DNA of 64,000 nucleotides from contig NZ_KN050846.1 of assembly GCF_000746845.1 (NCBI RefSeq), positions 1,876,963-1,940,962 of the forward strand, given 5' to 3'. Shown piece by piece: positions 1 to 8,087 of the stretch. Position 1 is the stretch's first letter. Every line of letters begins with the position of its first letter. The translations under genes and the position numbers were made by a program. This stretch comes from Altibacter lentus (GTDB lineage: Bacteria > Bacteroidota > Bacteroidia > Flavobacteriales > Flavobacteriaceae). A model generated the notes under the pieces. It was not told the DNA's origin. It made no database searches and was given only the letters and a program-made list of their open reading frames with translations.

Positions 1-2
1 AC

Positions 3-1121
3 AAGATCAAAGAAAAATTAAGTCACGAATTTATTGATATCATTGAGTGGCTGGATTATACCGATGACACGATTTGTCATCGCTTTGAACGCTACCAGAA
101 CGAAATAAAGAACAACGCTAAACTTATAGTCCGTGAAGGACAGACGGCCGTTTTTGTGAACGAAGGACAACTTGCCGATGTCTTTAAACCGGGTACCTAT
201 ACGTTGAACACTCAAAACCTTCCTATCCTAACCACGCTTAAAGGTTGGAAATACGGTTTTGACAGTCCGTTCAAAGCAGAAGTTTACTTTGTAAACACTC
301 ACCTCTTCACAGATGAAAAGTGGGGGACAAAGAACCCAATTACACTTCAGGATGAACGCTTCGGTTTGGTTGAAATACGGGCCTTTGGAACCTACGCCTT
401 CCGAATTGACGATGCAGGTAAATTTATCGTCGACATTGTTGGTACCGACAATAACTTTACCAATTTTGAGATCAATGAACATTTAAAGAGTTTGATCGCC
501 ACTCGTTTCACAGATACAGTAGGCCAAGCCAATCTGCCCATCGAACTTTACGCGGCAAATACAACCGAACTTTCCGAAACCTGCAAAGAAGTGATGCAAC
601 CGGAATTTAAGAGTGTTGGTATTTCACTGGAAAAATTCTACATCGAAAATGTTTCCATGCCCGAAGATCTCAAAAAGGAGATCTTTGAATACAGCCGTAT
701 CGACAAGCTGGATCTTGACAAATTGACCAAATTTAAAACCGCTAAGGCGATCGAGGCTGCAGCTGCAAACGAAGGAGGAACCGCCGGCGCCGGAATGGGT
801 ATGGGGATGGGGTTCGTGCTCGCACAGCAAATGGGTGGAATGATGAACCCGCAAATAGGAGGGCAACAACAAGTTCCCATGCAACAAGGGGGCGCTATGC
901 CGCCGCCAATGCCGGCTTCGGTGCAATACTACTATGCCAGCAACGGCCAGCAGGCCGGGCCTGTCTCTTTTGAACAATTAAAAACTTTATTCGCCAACCG
1001 CACCGTGAATAAAGATACGCTTGTGTGGAAACAGGGAATGCAAAACTGGACAGCGTTAAGCGAAGTGGAAGAACTGAAAGCTTTCTTGGGCGGAAATACG
1101 CCACCGCCCCTACCGGGATAA
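3..1121 (+). CDS. SPFH-domain protein with C-terminal GYF_2 domain, YdjI-like (5' end outside window)
   Basis: The reading frame is open from the left edge, so the true start lies outside the window; 372 residues are visible. The N-terminal two thirds read as an SPFH/band-7 domain of the family often labelled virion core protein, a membrane-associated scaffold fold. A Gly/Met/Gln-rich flexible linker follows (about visible residues 255-305). The end is a GYF_2-type domain (about 309-366) with the YYYASNGQQAGPVS start and a conserved WxxGMxxW pattern, then a proline-rich tail. A GTG at 156 would give a shorter product, but the upstream codons continue the SPFH domain, so it is not the start. 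It is followed 110 bp later by a zinc-ribbon membrane protein. That pairing resembles Bacillus YdjI/YdjG, where the SPFH protein works with a PspA-type stress protein. Function here is inferred from the family. Confidence 0.85.
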   Translation, partial: KIKEKLSHEFIDIIEWLDYTDDTICHRFERYQNEIKNNAKLIVREGQTAVFVNEGQLADVFKPGTYTLNTQNLPILTTLKGWKYGFDSPFKAEVYFVNTHLFTDEKWGTKNPITLQDERFGLVEIRAFGTYAFRIDDAGKFIVDIVGTDNNFTNFEINEHLKSLIATRFTDTVGQANLPIELYAANTTELSETCKEVMQPEFKSVGISLEKFYIENVSMPEDLKKEIFEYSRIDKLDLDKLTKFKTAKAIEAAAANEGGTAGAGMGMGMGFVLAQQMGGMMNPQIGGQQQVPMQQGGAMPPPMPASVQYYYASNGQQAGPVSFEQLKTLFANRTVNKDTLVWKQGMQNWTALSEVEELKAFLGGNTPPPLPG

Positions 1122-1231
1122 TAATTGATGGTTATACTGTTCCAAAGGCATATTGGGTAGGAATCACAAACGTGATACAATCATTTGTTTACCTATCCAT
1201 GATGCCTGCGGAGACGTTCTCTAAAAAGTAA

Positions 1232-2332
1232 ATGCAAGACACTCCTTTACAAAAATCAGAGCTTAAGAAATCCTGCATCAATTGCGGTGCAGAACTGGTA
1301 TATGCCCCCGGTACCACAGAACTGGAGTGTGCTTACTGCGGGCATACACAACAGATCCCTCCTTCCGAAAGCGGTTTTGAAGAGCTGGAATTGAAACCTT
1401 ATCTGGAAGCTTTGGGAACAGCCTCACACAGCGAAACCATCACCATGTTGCACTGTAAGAATTGCGGCGCTAACCAACATGTGGAAGAAAATTATAAATC
1501 GCTGCATTGTGTGTATTGCAGTACCCCGCTCATCATTGAGGATATGTACAAGGAAGACTGGATCGTTCCCGGTGCGGTCTTACCGTTTCAAATCGACCAA
1601 CAGGAAGCCCATCGCCGTTTTAAAAAATGGGTAGACGGCCTTTGGTTTGCCCCTAACAATCTTAAAAAAGCTGCGATCGATCCTCAAAATACCAAAGGTC
1701 TGTATGCGCCCTACTGGACCTTTGATGCGCAGCTCTATGCCCAATATAGCGGTCAGCGAGGCGACTACTATTATGTGAGTGTTCCGTATACAACCACGGT
1801 GAATGGAAAAACGGTGACGCGTATGCGACAGGAAAGACGCACACGATGGACTCCGGTTTCGGGAAATGTCAGCGGATTTGTGGACGACACCCTCATTAAG
1901 GCCTCTCAACAACGCAGTGGGGTAATCCCGCAAAAGATCGCCCGATGGGACCTTAGTAAATTACAGGATTTCGACAGCAGTTACCTCGCAGGTTTTGTCA
2001 CCGAAAAATACACCATCCCCTTATTGGAAGGCCATGTTGAATCTAATGAAGAGGCAAAGAAGATCGCTCACCGTTGGGTACGACGTGATATTGGCGGCGA
2101 TACACAACAAGTATCTTCCTTGAACATGACGCTAAGCGAAGAAACCTTTAAACACATTCTGCTTCCCGTGTATATAAGTGCGTATAGATATAAAGGCAAA
2201 CGCTACAATTTCTTCGTAAATGGGCAATCCGGCGTACTTTCGGGACAACGGCCGTATTCCTTCTGGAAAATATTCTTTTTTGTGCTTGCTATCCTTTTTG
2301 TTCTTGCACTCATTGTATTATTTTTACAATGA
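1232..2332 (+). CDS. Double zinc-ribbon protein with C-terminal membrane anchor, YdjG-like
   Basis: A 366-residue protein with two zinc ribbons: Cys15-x2-Cys18...Cys33-x2-Cys36 (TFIIB-like) and Cys75-x2-Cys78...Cys93-x2-Cys96. A soluble central region of about 240 residues follows. It ends in a single hydrophobic helix (about 344-365), so it is probably a tail-anchored inner-membrane protein with its zinc ribbons in the cytoplasm. It lies downstream of an SPFH protein, and its stop overlaps the start of a metallophosphoesterase by 4 bases (ATGA), which suggests one transcript. Bacillus YdjG has the same plan of zinc ribbons plus a membrane segment and also neighbours an SPFH protein. The molecular function is unknown. 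The zinc sites are clear; the YdjG parallel is an inference from architecture. Confidence 0.85.
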   Translation: MQDTPLQKSELKKSCINCGAELVYAPGTTELECAYCGHTQQIPPSESGFEELELKPYLEALGTASHSETITMLHCKNCGANQHVEENYKSLHCVYCSTPLIIEDMYKEDWIVPGAVLPFQIDQQEAHRRFKKWVDGLWFAPNNLKKAAIDPQNTKGLYAPYWTFDAQLYAQYSGQRGDYYYVSVPYTTTVNGKTVTRMRQERRTRWTPVSGNVSGFVDDTLIKASQQRSGVIPQKIARWDLSKLQDFDSSYLAGFVTEKYTIPLLEGHVESNEEAKKIAHRWVRRDIGGDTQQVSSLNMTLSEETFKHILLPVYISAYRYKGKRYNFFVNGQSGVLSGQRPYSFWKIFFFVLAILFVLALIVLFLQ

Positions 2333-3057
2333 TGAGAACACTGGTTGTTGGAGATATACACGGAGGATTACGCGCATTGGAACAAGTACTGGAAAGGGTA
2401 AAGCTCTCTCGGGTAGATGAACTCATTTTTGTGGGTGATTATGTGGATGGCTGGAGTGAATCTTCGGAAACAATTTCCTTTTTGATCGATCTTGCCGAAA
2501 AACACAGCTGTCTTTTCCTGCGAGGAAATCATGACGAATTGTTATACAATTTTCTGAAGCACGACGACAACAATCCAACGTGGTTACTCCATGGAGGCGA
2601 ATCCAGTAAAAAAAGCTATGCAAATCTTTCCGACGCAACCATAAAAAAACATATTGCATTTTTAGAAGACCTTCGGAATTACTGGGTTGATAGAGAGAAC
2701 AGATTATTTCTTCACGCCGGGTTCACAAATTTGCACGGCCCAGAGCATGAGTATTATCCCAATACGGTCTATTGGGATCGCACACTTTGGGAAATGGCCT
2801 CTTCTTTAGATCCTAACATCCACCCGGAATCCGATCGCTATCCGAAGCGCTTAAAATTATTCTCCGAGATCTACATTGGCCATACGCCTACTACCCGAAT
2901 GGGTTCGACCCAGCCGTTGCGCTTTGCCAATGTGTGGAACATAGATACCGGTGCGGCCTTCAAAGGACCGTTATCTGTTATGGATGTGACGACAAAAGAA
3001 GTCTGGCAAAGCGATCCTGTCTGGAAGCTGTACCCTGAAGAAGAAGGAAGAAATTAA
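2329..3057 (+). CDS. Metallophosphoesterase, PPP-type serine/threonine phosphatase family
   Basis: A 242-residue single-domain calcineurin-like phosphoesterase. The metal-binding motifs are in the usual order: GDIHG (8-12), GDYVDG (36-41) and GNHD (66-69), with further histidines near LHAGF and GHTP. This spacing is that of bacterial PPP-type phosphatases such as PrpA/PrpB, which remove phosphate from Ser/Thr or act on small nucleotides. There is no signal peptide, so it is cytoplasmic. Its ATG overlaps the stop of the zinc-ribbon gene by 4 bases, so translation is probably coupled. The 3' end overlaps the convergent lipoprotein gene by 4 bases. The substrate cannot be told from sequence. Confidence 0.9.
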   Translation: MMRTLVVGDIHGGLRALEQVLERVKLSRVDELIFVGDYVDGWSESSETISFLIDLAEKHSCLFLRGNHDELLYNFLKHDDNNPTWLLHGGESSKKSYANLSDATIKKHIAFLEDLRNYWVDRENRLFLHAGFTNLHGPEHEYYPNTVYWDRTLWEMASSLDPNIHPESDRYPKRLKLFSEIYIGHTPTTRMGSTQPLRFANVWNIDTGAAFKGPLSVMDVTTKEVWQSDPVWKLYPEEEGRN

Positions 3058-3425
3058 TTGGGCTGTATGCGTAATTCAATGGCTTGAGGCACCACATGAC
3101 ATTCGTCCTCTGTAAGGGCAATGGCAACGGGGTCGCTAATAAAAGTTTCATAATTAATCCCTGCCACAGTTAATGTGTATGTTCCGGGTCGCTCGCCCGC
3201 TCCCAAGAAGACAACTGCATTGAACTCCAGCATTTCATTATAATCATTGTCTTGTGCCTGTACGGTAACCTCAGCATCGGTAAGAAGCACATCGGTATTG
3301 GCATCACGTACCGTTACATTTAAACCGTAGACGAATTCTTCGGTACACGTAATGGCATCATCGGTGTTGCTTTTAGAGCACGCCATAAGGCTACCAAGAA
3401 GTAATATGAGATATACGCGTTTCAT
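3054..3425 (-). CDS. Small lipoprotein with Ig-like/carboxypeptidase-regulatory-like fold
   Basis: A 123-residue protein with a short hydrophobic signal and a lipobox (LGSLMAC, Cys16), so it should be lipidated. The mature part reads as one beta-sandwich domain: LNVTVRDANTDVLLTDAEVTV, then GERPGTYTLTVAGINYETF, the pattern of carboxypeptidase-regulatory or CNA-B-like domains. No catalytic motif is seen. It stands alone on the minus strand, downstream of the ALDH terminator, and its end overlaps the phosphatase gene by 4 bases. The function is unknown; it is presumably a cell-envelope protein. Confidence 0.75.
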   Translation of the reverse strand: MKRVYLILLLGSLMACSKSNTDDAITCTEEFVYGLNVTVRDANTDVLLTDAEVTVQAQDNDYNEMLEFNAVVFLGAGERPGTYTLTVAGINYETFISDPVAIALTEDECHVVPQAIELRIQPN

Positions 3426-3463
3426 ATTTGTCCTAATAGAACGCTTTTTCAGTTTAAAACGTA

Positions 3464-3492
3464 TAAAAAAACCGCTCCCTAAGAAGCGGTTT
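3464..3492 (-). terminator. Rho-independent terminator of the ALDH gene
   Basis: On the minus strand an 8-bp stem (AAACCGCT / AGCGGTTT, 3485-3492 and 3469-3476) with an 8-nt loop is followed by a run of seven T (complement of 3464-3470). It sits 25 bp beyond the ALDH stop codon. Confidence 0.85.
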
Positions 3493-3516
3493 CATTGCTA
3501 TTTTCCAAAATATTCT

Positions 3517-5070
3517 TTACAGATCGAATTTGATTCCCTGCGCCAGGGGTAATTCTGTAGTATAGTTAATAGTATTCGTTTGGCGTCTCATATAGATCTT
3601 CCAGGCATCACTTCCACTTTCGCGTCCGCCACCGGTCTCTTTTTCTCCTCCAAAAGCACCGCCGATCTCGGCACCCGAGGTTCCAATGTTCACGTTTGCG
3701 ATCCCGCAATCACTTCCCGCATGCGAAAGGAATCGCTCGGCTTCTCTTAGGTTGTTGGTCATGATAGCGGAGGATAATCCTTGGTTCACTCCATTCTGGA
3801 TCTCGAGCGCATTCTCAACATCGCCGCTGTATTTCAGTAAATACAATACAGGAGCAAATGTCTCATGCTGTACAATGCTGAAGTTGTTCTTTGCTTCGGC
3901 GATCGCAGGTTTTACATAACAGCCACTTTCGTAGCCTTCACCCTGAAGCACGCCGCCTTCTACAACTATATTTCCGCCTTCTTCTACCACTTTATCTAAT
4001 GCTTGTTGATACATCTTCACCGCATCTGTATCGATAAGCGGTCCCACGTGGTTGTTCTCATCCAAAGGATTTCCTATTCGCAATTGTCCATAGGCCGCAA
4101 CGATTGCGTCTTTAACTTTATCGTAGATGCTTTCGTGAATGATCAAACGTCGGGTTGAAGTACATCGCTGACCGGCAGTTCCCACGGCGCCAAAGACAGC
4201 ACCAATGACCGTCATCTTTATATCGGCATCGGGTGTAACGATAATCGCATTATTACCTCCTAGTTCCAGTAACGATTTCCCTAAACGCTCACCAACGGTC
4301 CTGCCTACTATTTTTCCCATTCGGGTGGAGCCTGTTGCAGAAATAAGGGGTATTCGCTTATCGGTGGTCATAAATTCTCCTACACGATAATCGCCATTGA
4401 TCAAACAAGAAATACCTTCCGGAAGGTTGTTCTTTTTAAAGACACTTGCAGCGATCCTTTGGCAAGCAACACCACACAATGGTGCTTTTTCTGAGGGTTT
4501 CCAAACACAAACATCACCACAGATCCAAGCCAGCGCAGTATTCCATGCCCATACTGCTACGGGAAAGTTGAATGCCGAAATGATCCCTACCACACCTAAA
4601 GGATGGTATTGCTCGTACATGCGGTGTCCGGGACGTTCAGAATGCATTGTTAACCCGTGCAACTGCCGGGAAAGTCCAACTGCAAAGTCACAGATATCGA
4701 TCATTTCTTGTACTTCTCCCAGACCTTCCTGATAGCTTTTCCCCATTTCATAGGAAACCAGTTTACCAAGAGGTTCTTTAAGCCTTCTAAGTTCTTCTCC
4801 AAATTGTCTAACGACCTCTCCTCGCTGCGGTGCGGGCATGACACGCCATGTTTTAAAAGCGGAGGTTGCCGCTTGCATTACCTTTTCGTAATCGTCTTTT
4901 GAGGTGGTGGTGACCTTTCCTATTAAGTTCCCATCTACCGGAGAGTAAGAAGCAATTTCTTCTCCGTTCGAGAACCAATCGTTCCCGGTGGAGGTTCCTT
5001 TATTTACTTCTTTAATTCCTAATTGTTTCAGGGCTTCTTCAATCCCGAAAGAGGTTGCTACAGTTGACAT
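3517..5070 (-). CDS. ALDH7-type aldehyde dehydrogenase (alpha-aminoadipic semialdehyde dehydrogenase-like)
   Basis: A 517-residue NAD-dependent aldehyde dehydrogenase. The catalytic cysteine is Cys303 in GTAGQRCTSTRR and the general base is the Glu of LLELGGNNA. The segments FNFPVAVWAWN, TSGAEIGGAFGGEK and GGGRESGSDAWK are those of the ALDH7 (antiquitin) subfamily, which oxidises alpha-aminoadipic semialdehyde/piperideine-6-carboxylate in lysine breakdown. The next gene on the same strand is 3-hydroxyanthranilate dioxygenase, so a role in oxidising a semialdehyde from tryptophan catabolism is also conceivable. The motifs favour the lysine-type substrate. The gap to that gene is 93 bp, and a strong terminator follows the ALDH stop. 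Confidence 0.9.
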   Translation of the reverse strand: MSTVATSFGIEEALKQLGIKEVNKGTSTGNDWFSNGEEIASYSPVDGNLIGKVTTTSKDDYEKVMQAATSAFKTWRVMPAPQRGEVVRQFGEELRRLKEPLGKLVSYEMGKSYQEGLGEVQEMIDICDFAVGLSRQLHGLTMHSERPGHRMYEQYHPLGVVGIISAFNFPVAVWAWNTALAWICGDVCVWKPSEKAPLCGVACQRIAASVFKKNNLPEGISCLINGDYRVGEFMTTDKRIPLISATGSTRMGKIVGRTVGERLGKSLLELGGNNAIIVTPDADIKMTVIGAVFGAVGTAGQRCTSTRRLIIHESIYDKVKDAIVAAYGQLRIGNPLDENNHVGPLIDTDAVKMYQQALDKVVEEGGNIVVEGGVLQGEGYESGCYVKPAIAEAKNNFSIVQHETFAPVLYLLKYSGDVENALEIQNGVNQGLSSAIMTNNLREAERFLSHAGSDCGIANVNIGTSGAEIGGAFGGEKETGGGRESGSDAWKIYMRRQTNTINYTTELPLAQGIKFDL

Positions 5071-5163
5071 AAATTGTATGTTTTTTATTCGCTATTTTGT
5101 GAGCAGCGAAGGTACACAATATGCCGTAGATTGTAAAATGAAACCGAAGGACTTTGAGCAGGA

Positions 5164-5703
5164 TTATGTGTCTTGCGTGAATCGCGGGTCGGCTTCCATT
5201 GTTTCACCACAATTATCGCAGGTGCGCAGCTCTTTGCTGCCGTAGAATTTCTTGAAGTGTTTTAGGAAGTCCTTCTCAATATCATCCAAAGGGAAGTATA
5301 CTTCATACAGTTTGTTATTGCAATTATCACAAAACCAAAGCAATCCGTCCTTGGCATCGGTTCCGGCACGTTTAACTTCTACTACTAAGCCAATGGAATT
5401 GGCCTTTCGAACCGGAGAGTGTGGCACTTTTGCCGGATGTAGATACATATCTCCGGGGCCAAGCCTCATAGTACGCTTTTTTCCTTCGTCCTGCACATGT
5501 ACCTCGATCTCTCCTTCCAGTTGATAGAAAAGTTCTTCCGTTTCATTATAGTGATAATCCTTCCGTGCATTGGGTCCGGCCACGACCATGACAATATAGT
5601 CACCGGCATCTGTATAGAGATTCTTATTACCTACAGGAGGTTTGAGCAGATCCCGGTTTTCTTCTACCCATTTATTTAAATTGAAAGGTCCTTTAATAGC
5701 CAT
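5164..5703 (-). CDS. nbaC: 3-hydroxyanthranilate 3,4-dioxygenase
   Basis: A 179-residue cupin dioxygenase that opens the ring of 3-hydroxyanthranilate in the kynurenine/quinolinate pathway. From the start MAIKGPF the iron ligands fall at His51, Glu57 and His95, the same numbers as in the characterised bacterial enzyme. The C-terminal rubredoxin-like site (CDNC ... CDNC) of the bacterial type is also present. The frame stays open 12 codons further upstream, but that extension (MPYFYATHKYTA) is not enzyme-like and 5703 gives the family start. It is probably in one unit with the ALDH gene. No kynureninase or kynurenine monooxygenase lies in the window. The symbol nbaC is used for bacterial homologues. 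Confidence 0.93.
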   Translation of the reverse strand: MAIKGPFNLNKWVEENRDLLKPPVGNKNLYTDAGDYIVMVVAGPNARKDYHYNETEELFYQLEGEIEVHVQDEGKKRTMRLGPGDMYLHPAKVPHSPVRKANSIGLVVEVKRAGTDAKDGLLWFCDNCNNKLYEVYFPLDDIEKDFLKHFKKFYGSKELRTCDNCGETMEADPRFTQDT

Positions 5704-5769
5704 AGCCGTATATTTATGAGTTGCATAAAAATACGGCAAATGCTTTAAAAGAAAAAGAAATGATTTCTT

Positions 5770-6273
5770 TTACTTTCTATAGAAAAGTTGTGTAAAGTAG
5801 TAACGTCCTTTATCTGATTGCATGACACCAAAACCGGAGTGTGTATAATTGCCTTCAATGATGTTACGATGGCTCTCACTATTAAGCCAGGCACTTACCA
5901 CACTGGCCGCTGTTTCATAACCATAAGCGACATTTTCACCCACCACTTGAGCGCCTCTTTGCTTTAGCGCCTGAGAACGGATTCCAAAATTATCGTGATT
6001 GATCTGTTCGATGTCGATCATGTATTGCGTATGATCGACCGCATAGGCCGAAGCGTATTGTTGGTCTTTTTGAATGTCTGAAAGACCAATCGATCTTCGG
6101 TGTGCATTAATAAGATCCAAGATTTCCTCTGCCATCACCCAGTCTGTTTCCTGAGCGAGATTAAGATCGATAGAATAATTGATCTCTTCGGGTGCAACGC
6201 CCTCATCTTTCTGACAAGAGGTAGCAAAGCATACAAATGCCATAGCCAATAGGCCGGTTTTAAGTAGGTTCAT
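5770..6273 (-). CDS. CAP-domain (SCP/PR-1) lipoprotein
   Basis: A 167-residue protein with a lipoprotein signal (FVCFATSC, Cys20) followed by a CAP domain. Hallmarks are LDLINAHRRSIGL, the buried histidine of QINHDNF, GENVAYGYE, and SAWLNSESHRNIIEGNYTHSGFGV, which carries the second conserved histidine. Bacterial CAP proteins are secreted or surface-attached; their activity is mostly undefined. The gene stands alone. A TATATTTG -7 box (6312-6319) lies 39 bp upstream. The short leader can form a GCATCA/TGATGC hairpin and contains a 10-nt stretch complementary to the two small RNAs at 28.3 and 29.2 kb. An AT-rich hairpin overlaps the stop codon and may act as a weak terminator. Confidence 0.88.
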   Translation of the reverse strand: MNLLKTGLLAMAFVCFATSCQKDEGVAPEEINYSIDLNLAQETDWVMAEEILDLINAHRRSIGLSDIQKDQQYASAYAVDHTQYMIDIEQINHDNFGIRSQALKQRGAQVVGENVAYGYETAASVVSAWLNSESHRNIIEGNYTHSGFGVMQSDKGRYYFTQLFYRK

Positions 6274-6311
6274 AATACGGGGGGCATCAAATTTGGGGCA
6301 TGATGCTGCTT

Positions 6312-6319
6312 CAAATATA
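6312..6319 (-). promoter_or_regulatory. -7 box of the CAP lipoprotein promoter
   Basis: TATATTTG on the minus strand matches the Bacteroidota TAnnTTTG box and lies 39 bp before the ATG. A TTTG about 15 bp further upstream could be the -33 box, with slightly short spacing. Confidence 0.55.
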
Positions 6320-6473
6320 GAAAATTTTCTTACACAAAATGCATTTAGTCGAACTTATTGTGCTTTTTGTCGATATTTTATGTAGAAATGATTAAAATTT
6401 CCTACAACAATTATTCGCTTCAGCTTCGGAAAACAAAGGATTTTGCGCTATCTTAGTTACCTAAATTCATAAT

Positions 6474-7550
6474 ATGAAGAATTTCAAAACTTTAACACTT
6501 TTAATCGGTTTTTTGTTGCTTTTTAGCTGTAAAAATCAATCAAATAGCTCAGAAATTTCTGACAATTTAACAGATAAGTCAGAGAATCCTTCCCAAAACT
6601 TTGGGATCGTTATTCATGGAGGCGCGGGTACCATTCTTAAGGAAAATATGAGTGATTCTCTAGAAATGGCGTATAAAATGAAACTCGAAGAGGCTATTCG
6701 TGTTGGACATGAAATTTTGAGGCAAGGAGGCACTGCAATGGAGGCCGTGACCAAAACCATTAATATCATGGAAGATTCGCCTCTTTTCAATGCCGGAAAA
6801 GGCGCCGTGTTTACACACGAAGGCATAAATGAGTTGGACGCATCGGTAATGGATGGCGCCACATTGAACGCAGGAGCCGTTGCCGGAGTGACACGGGTAA
6901 AAAATCCTATCGATCTGGCCTTGGCGGTAATGAACGATTCACCACATGTAATGCTTAGCGGAAAAGGGGCAGAAACCTTTGCCCAGGAACGGGGTTTCGA
7001 ACTCGTGGACCCTACTTATTTTTATACAGAGAACCGTTTCCAGTCGCTGCAACGTATAAAAGATAAAGAGAAGACCGAACTGGACCACGACGGCAAGACG
7101 GCGTTCACAGATCCCTTTATAAAAGATTCAAAATTTGGAACAGTGGGTTGCGTCGCTCTGGATAAGAACGGTAACTTAGCAGCAGGCACCTCCACAGGGG
7201 GTATGACCAATAAACGATGGAATCGCATTGGAGATGCTCCTATCATTGGCGCAGGAACCTACGCAAACAACGCTACGTGTGCAGTTTCTTCTACAGGTTG
7301 GGGAGAATTCTTTATACGCGCCATGGTAGCCCATGATATTTCAGCGCTAATGGAATACAAGGGATTAAGCTTGCAGGAAGCCGCTGCCGAGGTCATTCAG
7401 AAAAAGGTACCCGCTTTAGGCGGCGACGGCGGCATTGTCTCCATAGATAAACACGGGAATGTAGCTATGGAATTTAATACCGCCGGAATGTACCGCGCTC
7501 ATATGAATGCCGCAGGAGAACTTATAATTGGTATTTATAAAGACGAATAA
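6474..7550 (+). CDS. iaaA: Isoaspartyl peptidase/L-asparaginase (Ntn-hydrolase), lipoprotein form
   Basis: A 358-residue plant-type asparaginase. A lipoprotein signal (GFLLLFSC, Cys19) places it in the envelope rather than the cytoplasm. The family start IVIHGGAGTI follows at about residue 43. The self-cleavage nucleophile is Thr223 in KFGTVGCVALD, after which come AAGTSTGGMTNK and GDAPIIGAGTYA. The enzyme matures by cleaving itself before Thr223 and removes isoaspartyl-dipeptides or asparagine. A monooxygenase-like gene begins on the base after its stop, so the two are co-transcribed. The gene is divergent from the CAP lipoprotein across 200 bp. Confidence 0.92.
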   Translation: MKNFKTLTLLIGFLLLFSCKNQSNSSEISDNLTDKSENPSQNFGIVIHGGAGTILKENMSDSLEMAYKMKLEEAIRVGHEILRQGGTAMEAVTKTINIMEDSPLFNAGKGAVFTHEGINELDASVMDGATLNAGAVAGVTRVKNPIDLALAVMNDSPHVMLSGKGAETFAQERGFELVDPTYFYTENRFQSLQRIKDKEKTELDHDGKTAFTDPFIKDSKFGTVGCVALDKNGNLAAGTSTGGMTNKRWNRIGDAPIIGAGTYANNATCAVSSTGWGEFFIRAMVAHDISALMEYKGLSLQEAAAEVIQKKVPALGGDGGIVSIDKHGNVAMEFNTAGMYRAHMNAAGELIIGIYKDE

Positions 7551-7868
7551 ATGACCCCTCCGTATTACGCAGTAATTTTTACCAGTCGGCATTCAACCGA
7601 TACAGCCGGCTATACCGAGATGGCGGAAGCCATGGAAACACTTGCTGCCCGCCAGCCAGGTTATTTAGGGATGGACCATGCGCGAAGTGAGATAGGAATA
7701 ACTATTAGCTATTGGAAAGACCTGAATGCAATAAGAGATTGGAAATCTAATCTGGCACATACTGAAGCTCAAAAATTGGGGAAATCCCATTGGTACGATT
7801 CATACACCGTGCGTGTTTGTAAAGTGGAACGGGAATACGCATTTCAACGCGATACGAACTCTATTTGA
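7551..7868 (+). CDS. Antibiotic-biosynthesis-monooxygenase-like (ABM) protein
   Basis: A 105-residue dimeric alpha-beta barrel (ABM) type protein. It starts with YYAVIFTSRHS and contains MAARQPGYLGMDHARSE-like and ITISYWKDLNAIRDWK segments typical of the family. Members include heme-degrading and quinone monooxygenases, but most are uncharacterised and no substrate can be assigned. The ATG follows the iaaA stop with no gap, so the two genes form an operon. Confidence 0.8.
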   Translation: MTPPYYAVIFTSRHSTDTAGYTEMAEAMETLAARQPGYLGMDHARSEIGITISYWKDLNAIRDWKSNLAHTEAQKLGKSHWYDSYTVRVCKVEREYAFQRDTNSI

Positions 7869-8087
7869 TGGTACTTCGCTGTTAAACTATTCACAAATTG
7901 CGGTATTCCTTATACGATATCCGGCGCTACTAACGTTCAAAGACCTCCACCTTCCTTTACCGTTCAATTTAGAAATTCGAAGTCATAAGACTTTGGGGTG
8001 AAAGCATCTCATGATAAAACATGACGATCGAATACTTATTGAACATCCCTTTTTGTAACTTTAAGTTTCTCTTTTAAACCATCGTGT

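Noticed and set aside
624-977. Long antisense frames inside the first gene and similar frames opposite other genes
   Set aside because: They are shadows of the real coding frames with Cys/His/Pro-rich, non-family translations.
3-1121. Prophage remnant, because this SPFH family is often labelled virion core protein
   Set aside because: No capsid, tail, integrase or lysis gene is nearby. The label comes from a distant similarity, and the family is a normal bacterial membrane scaffold.
5704-5739. Longer start for 3-hydroxyanthranilate dioxygenase
   Set aside because: The added 12 residues do not belong to the family; with the start at 5703 the iron ligands take their standard positions 51, 57 and 95.
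7869-8087. Possible small gene in the 219-bp gap before the A2M gene
   Set aside because: The only frame overlaps the end of the ABM gene and has no recognisable product; the gap is better seen as the A2M upstream region (a TAACTTTA box lies near 8057).
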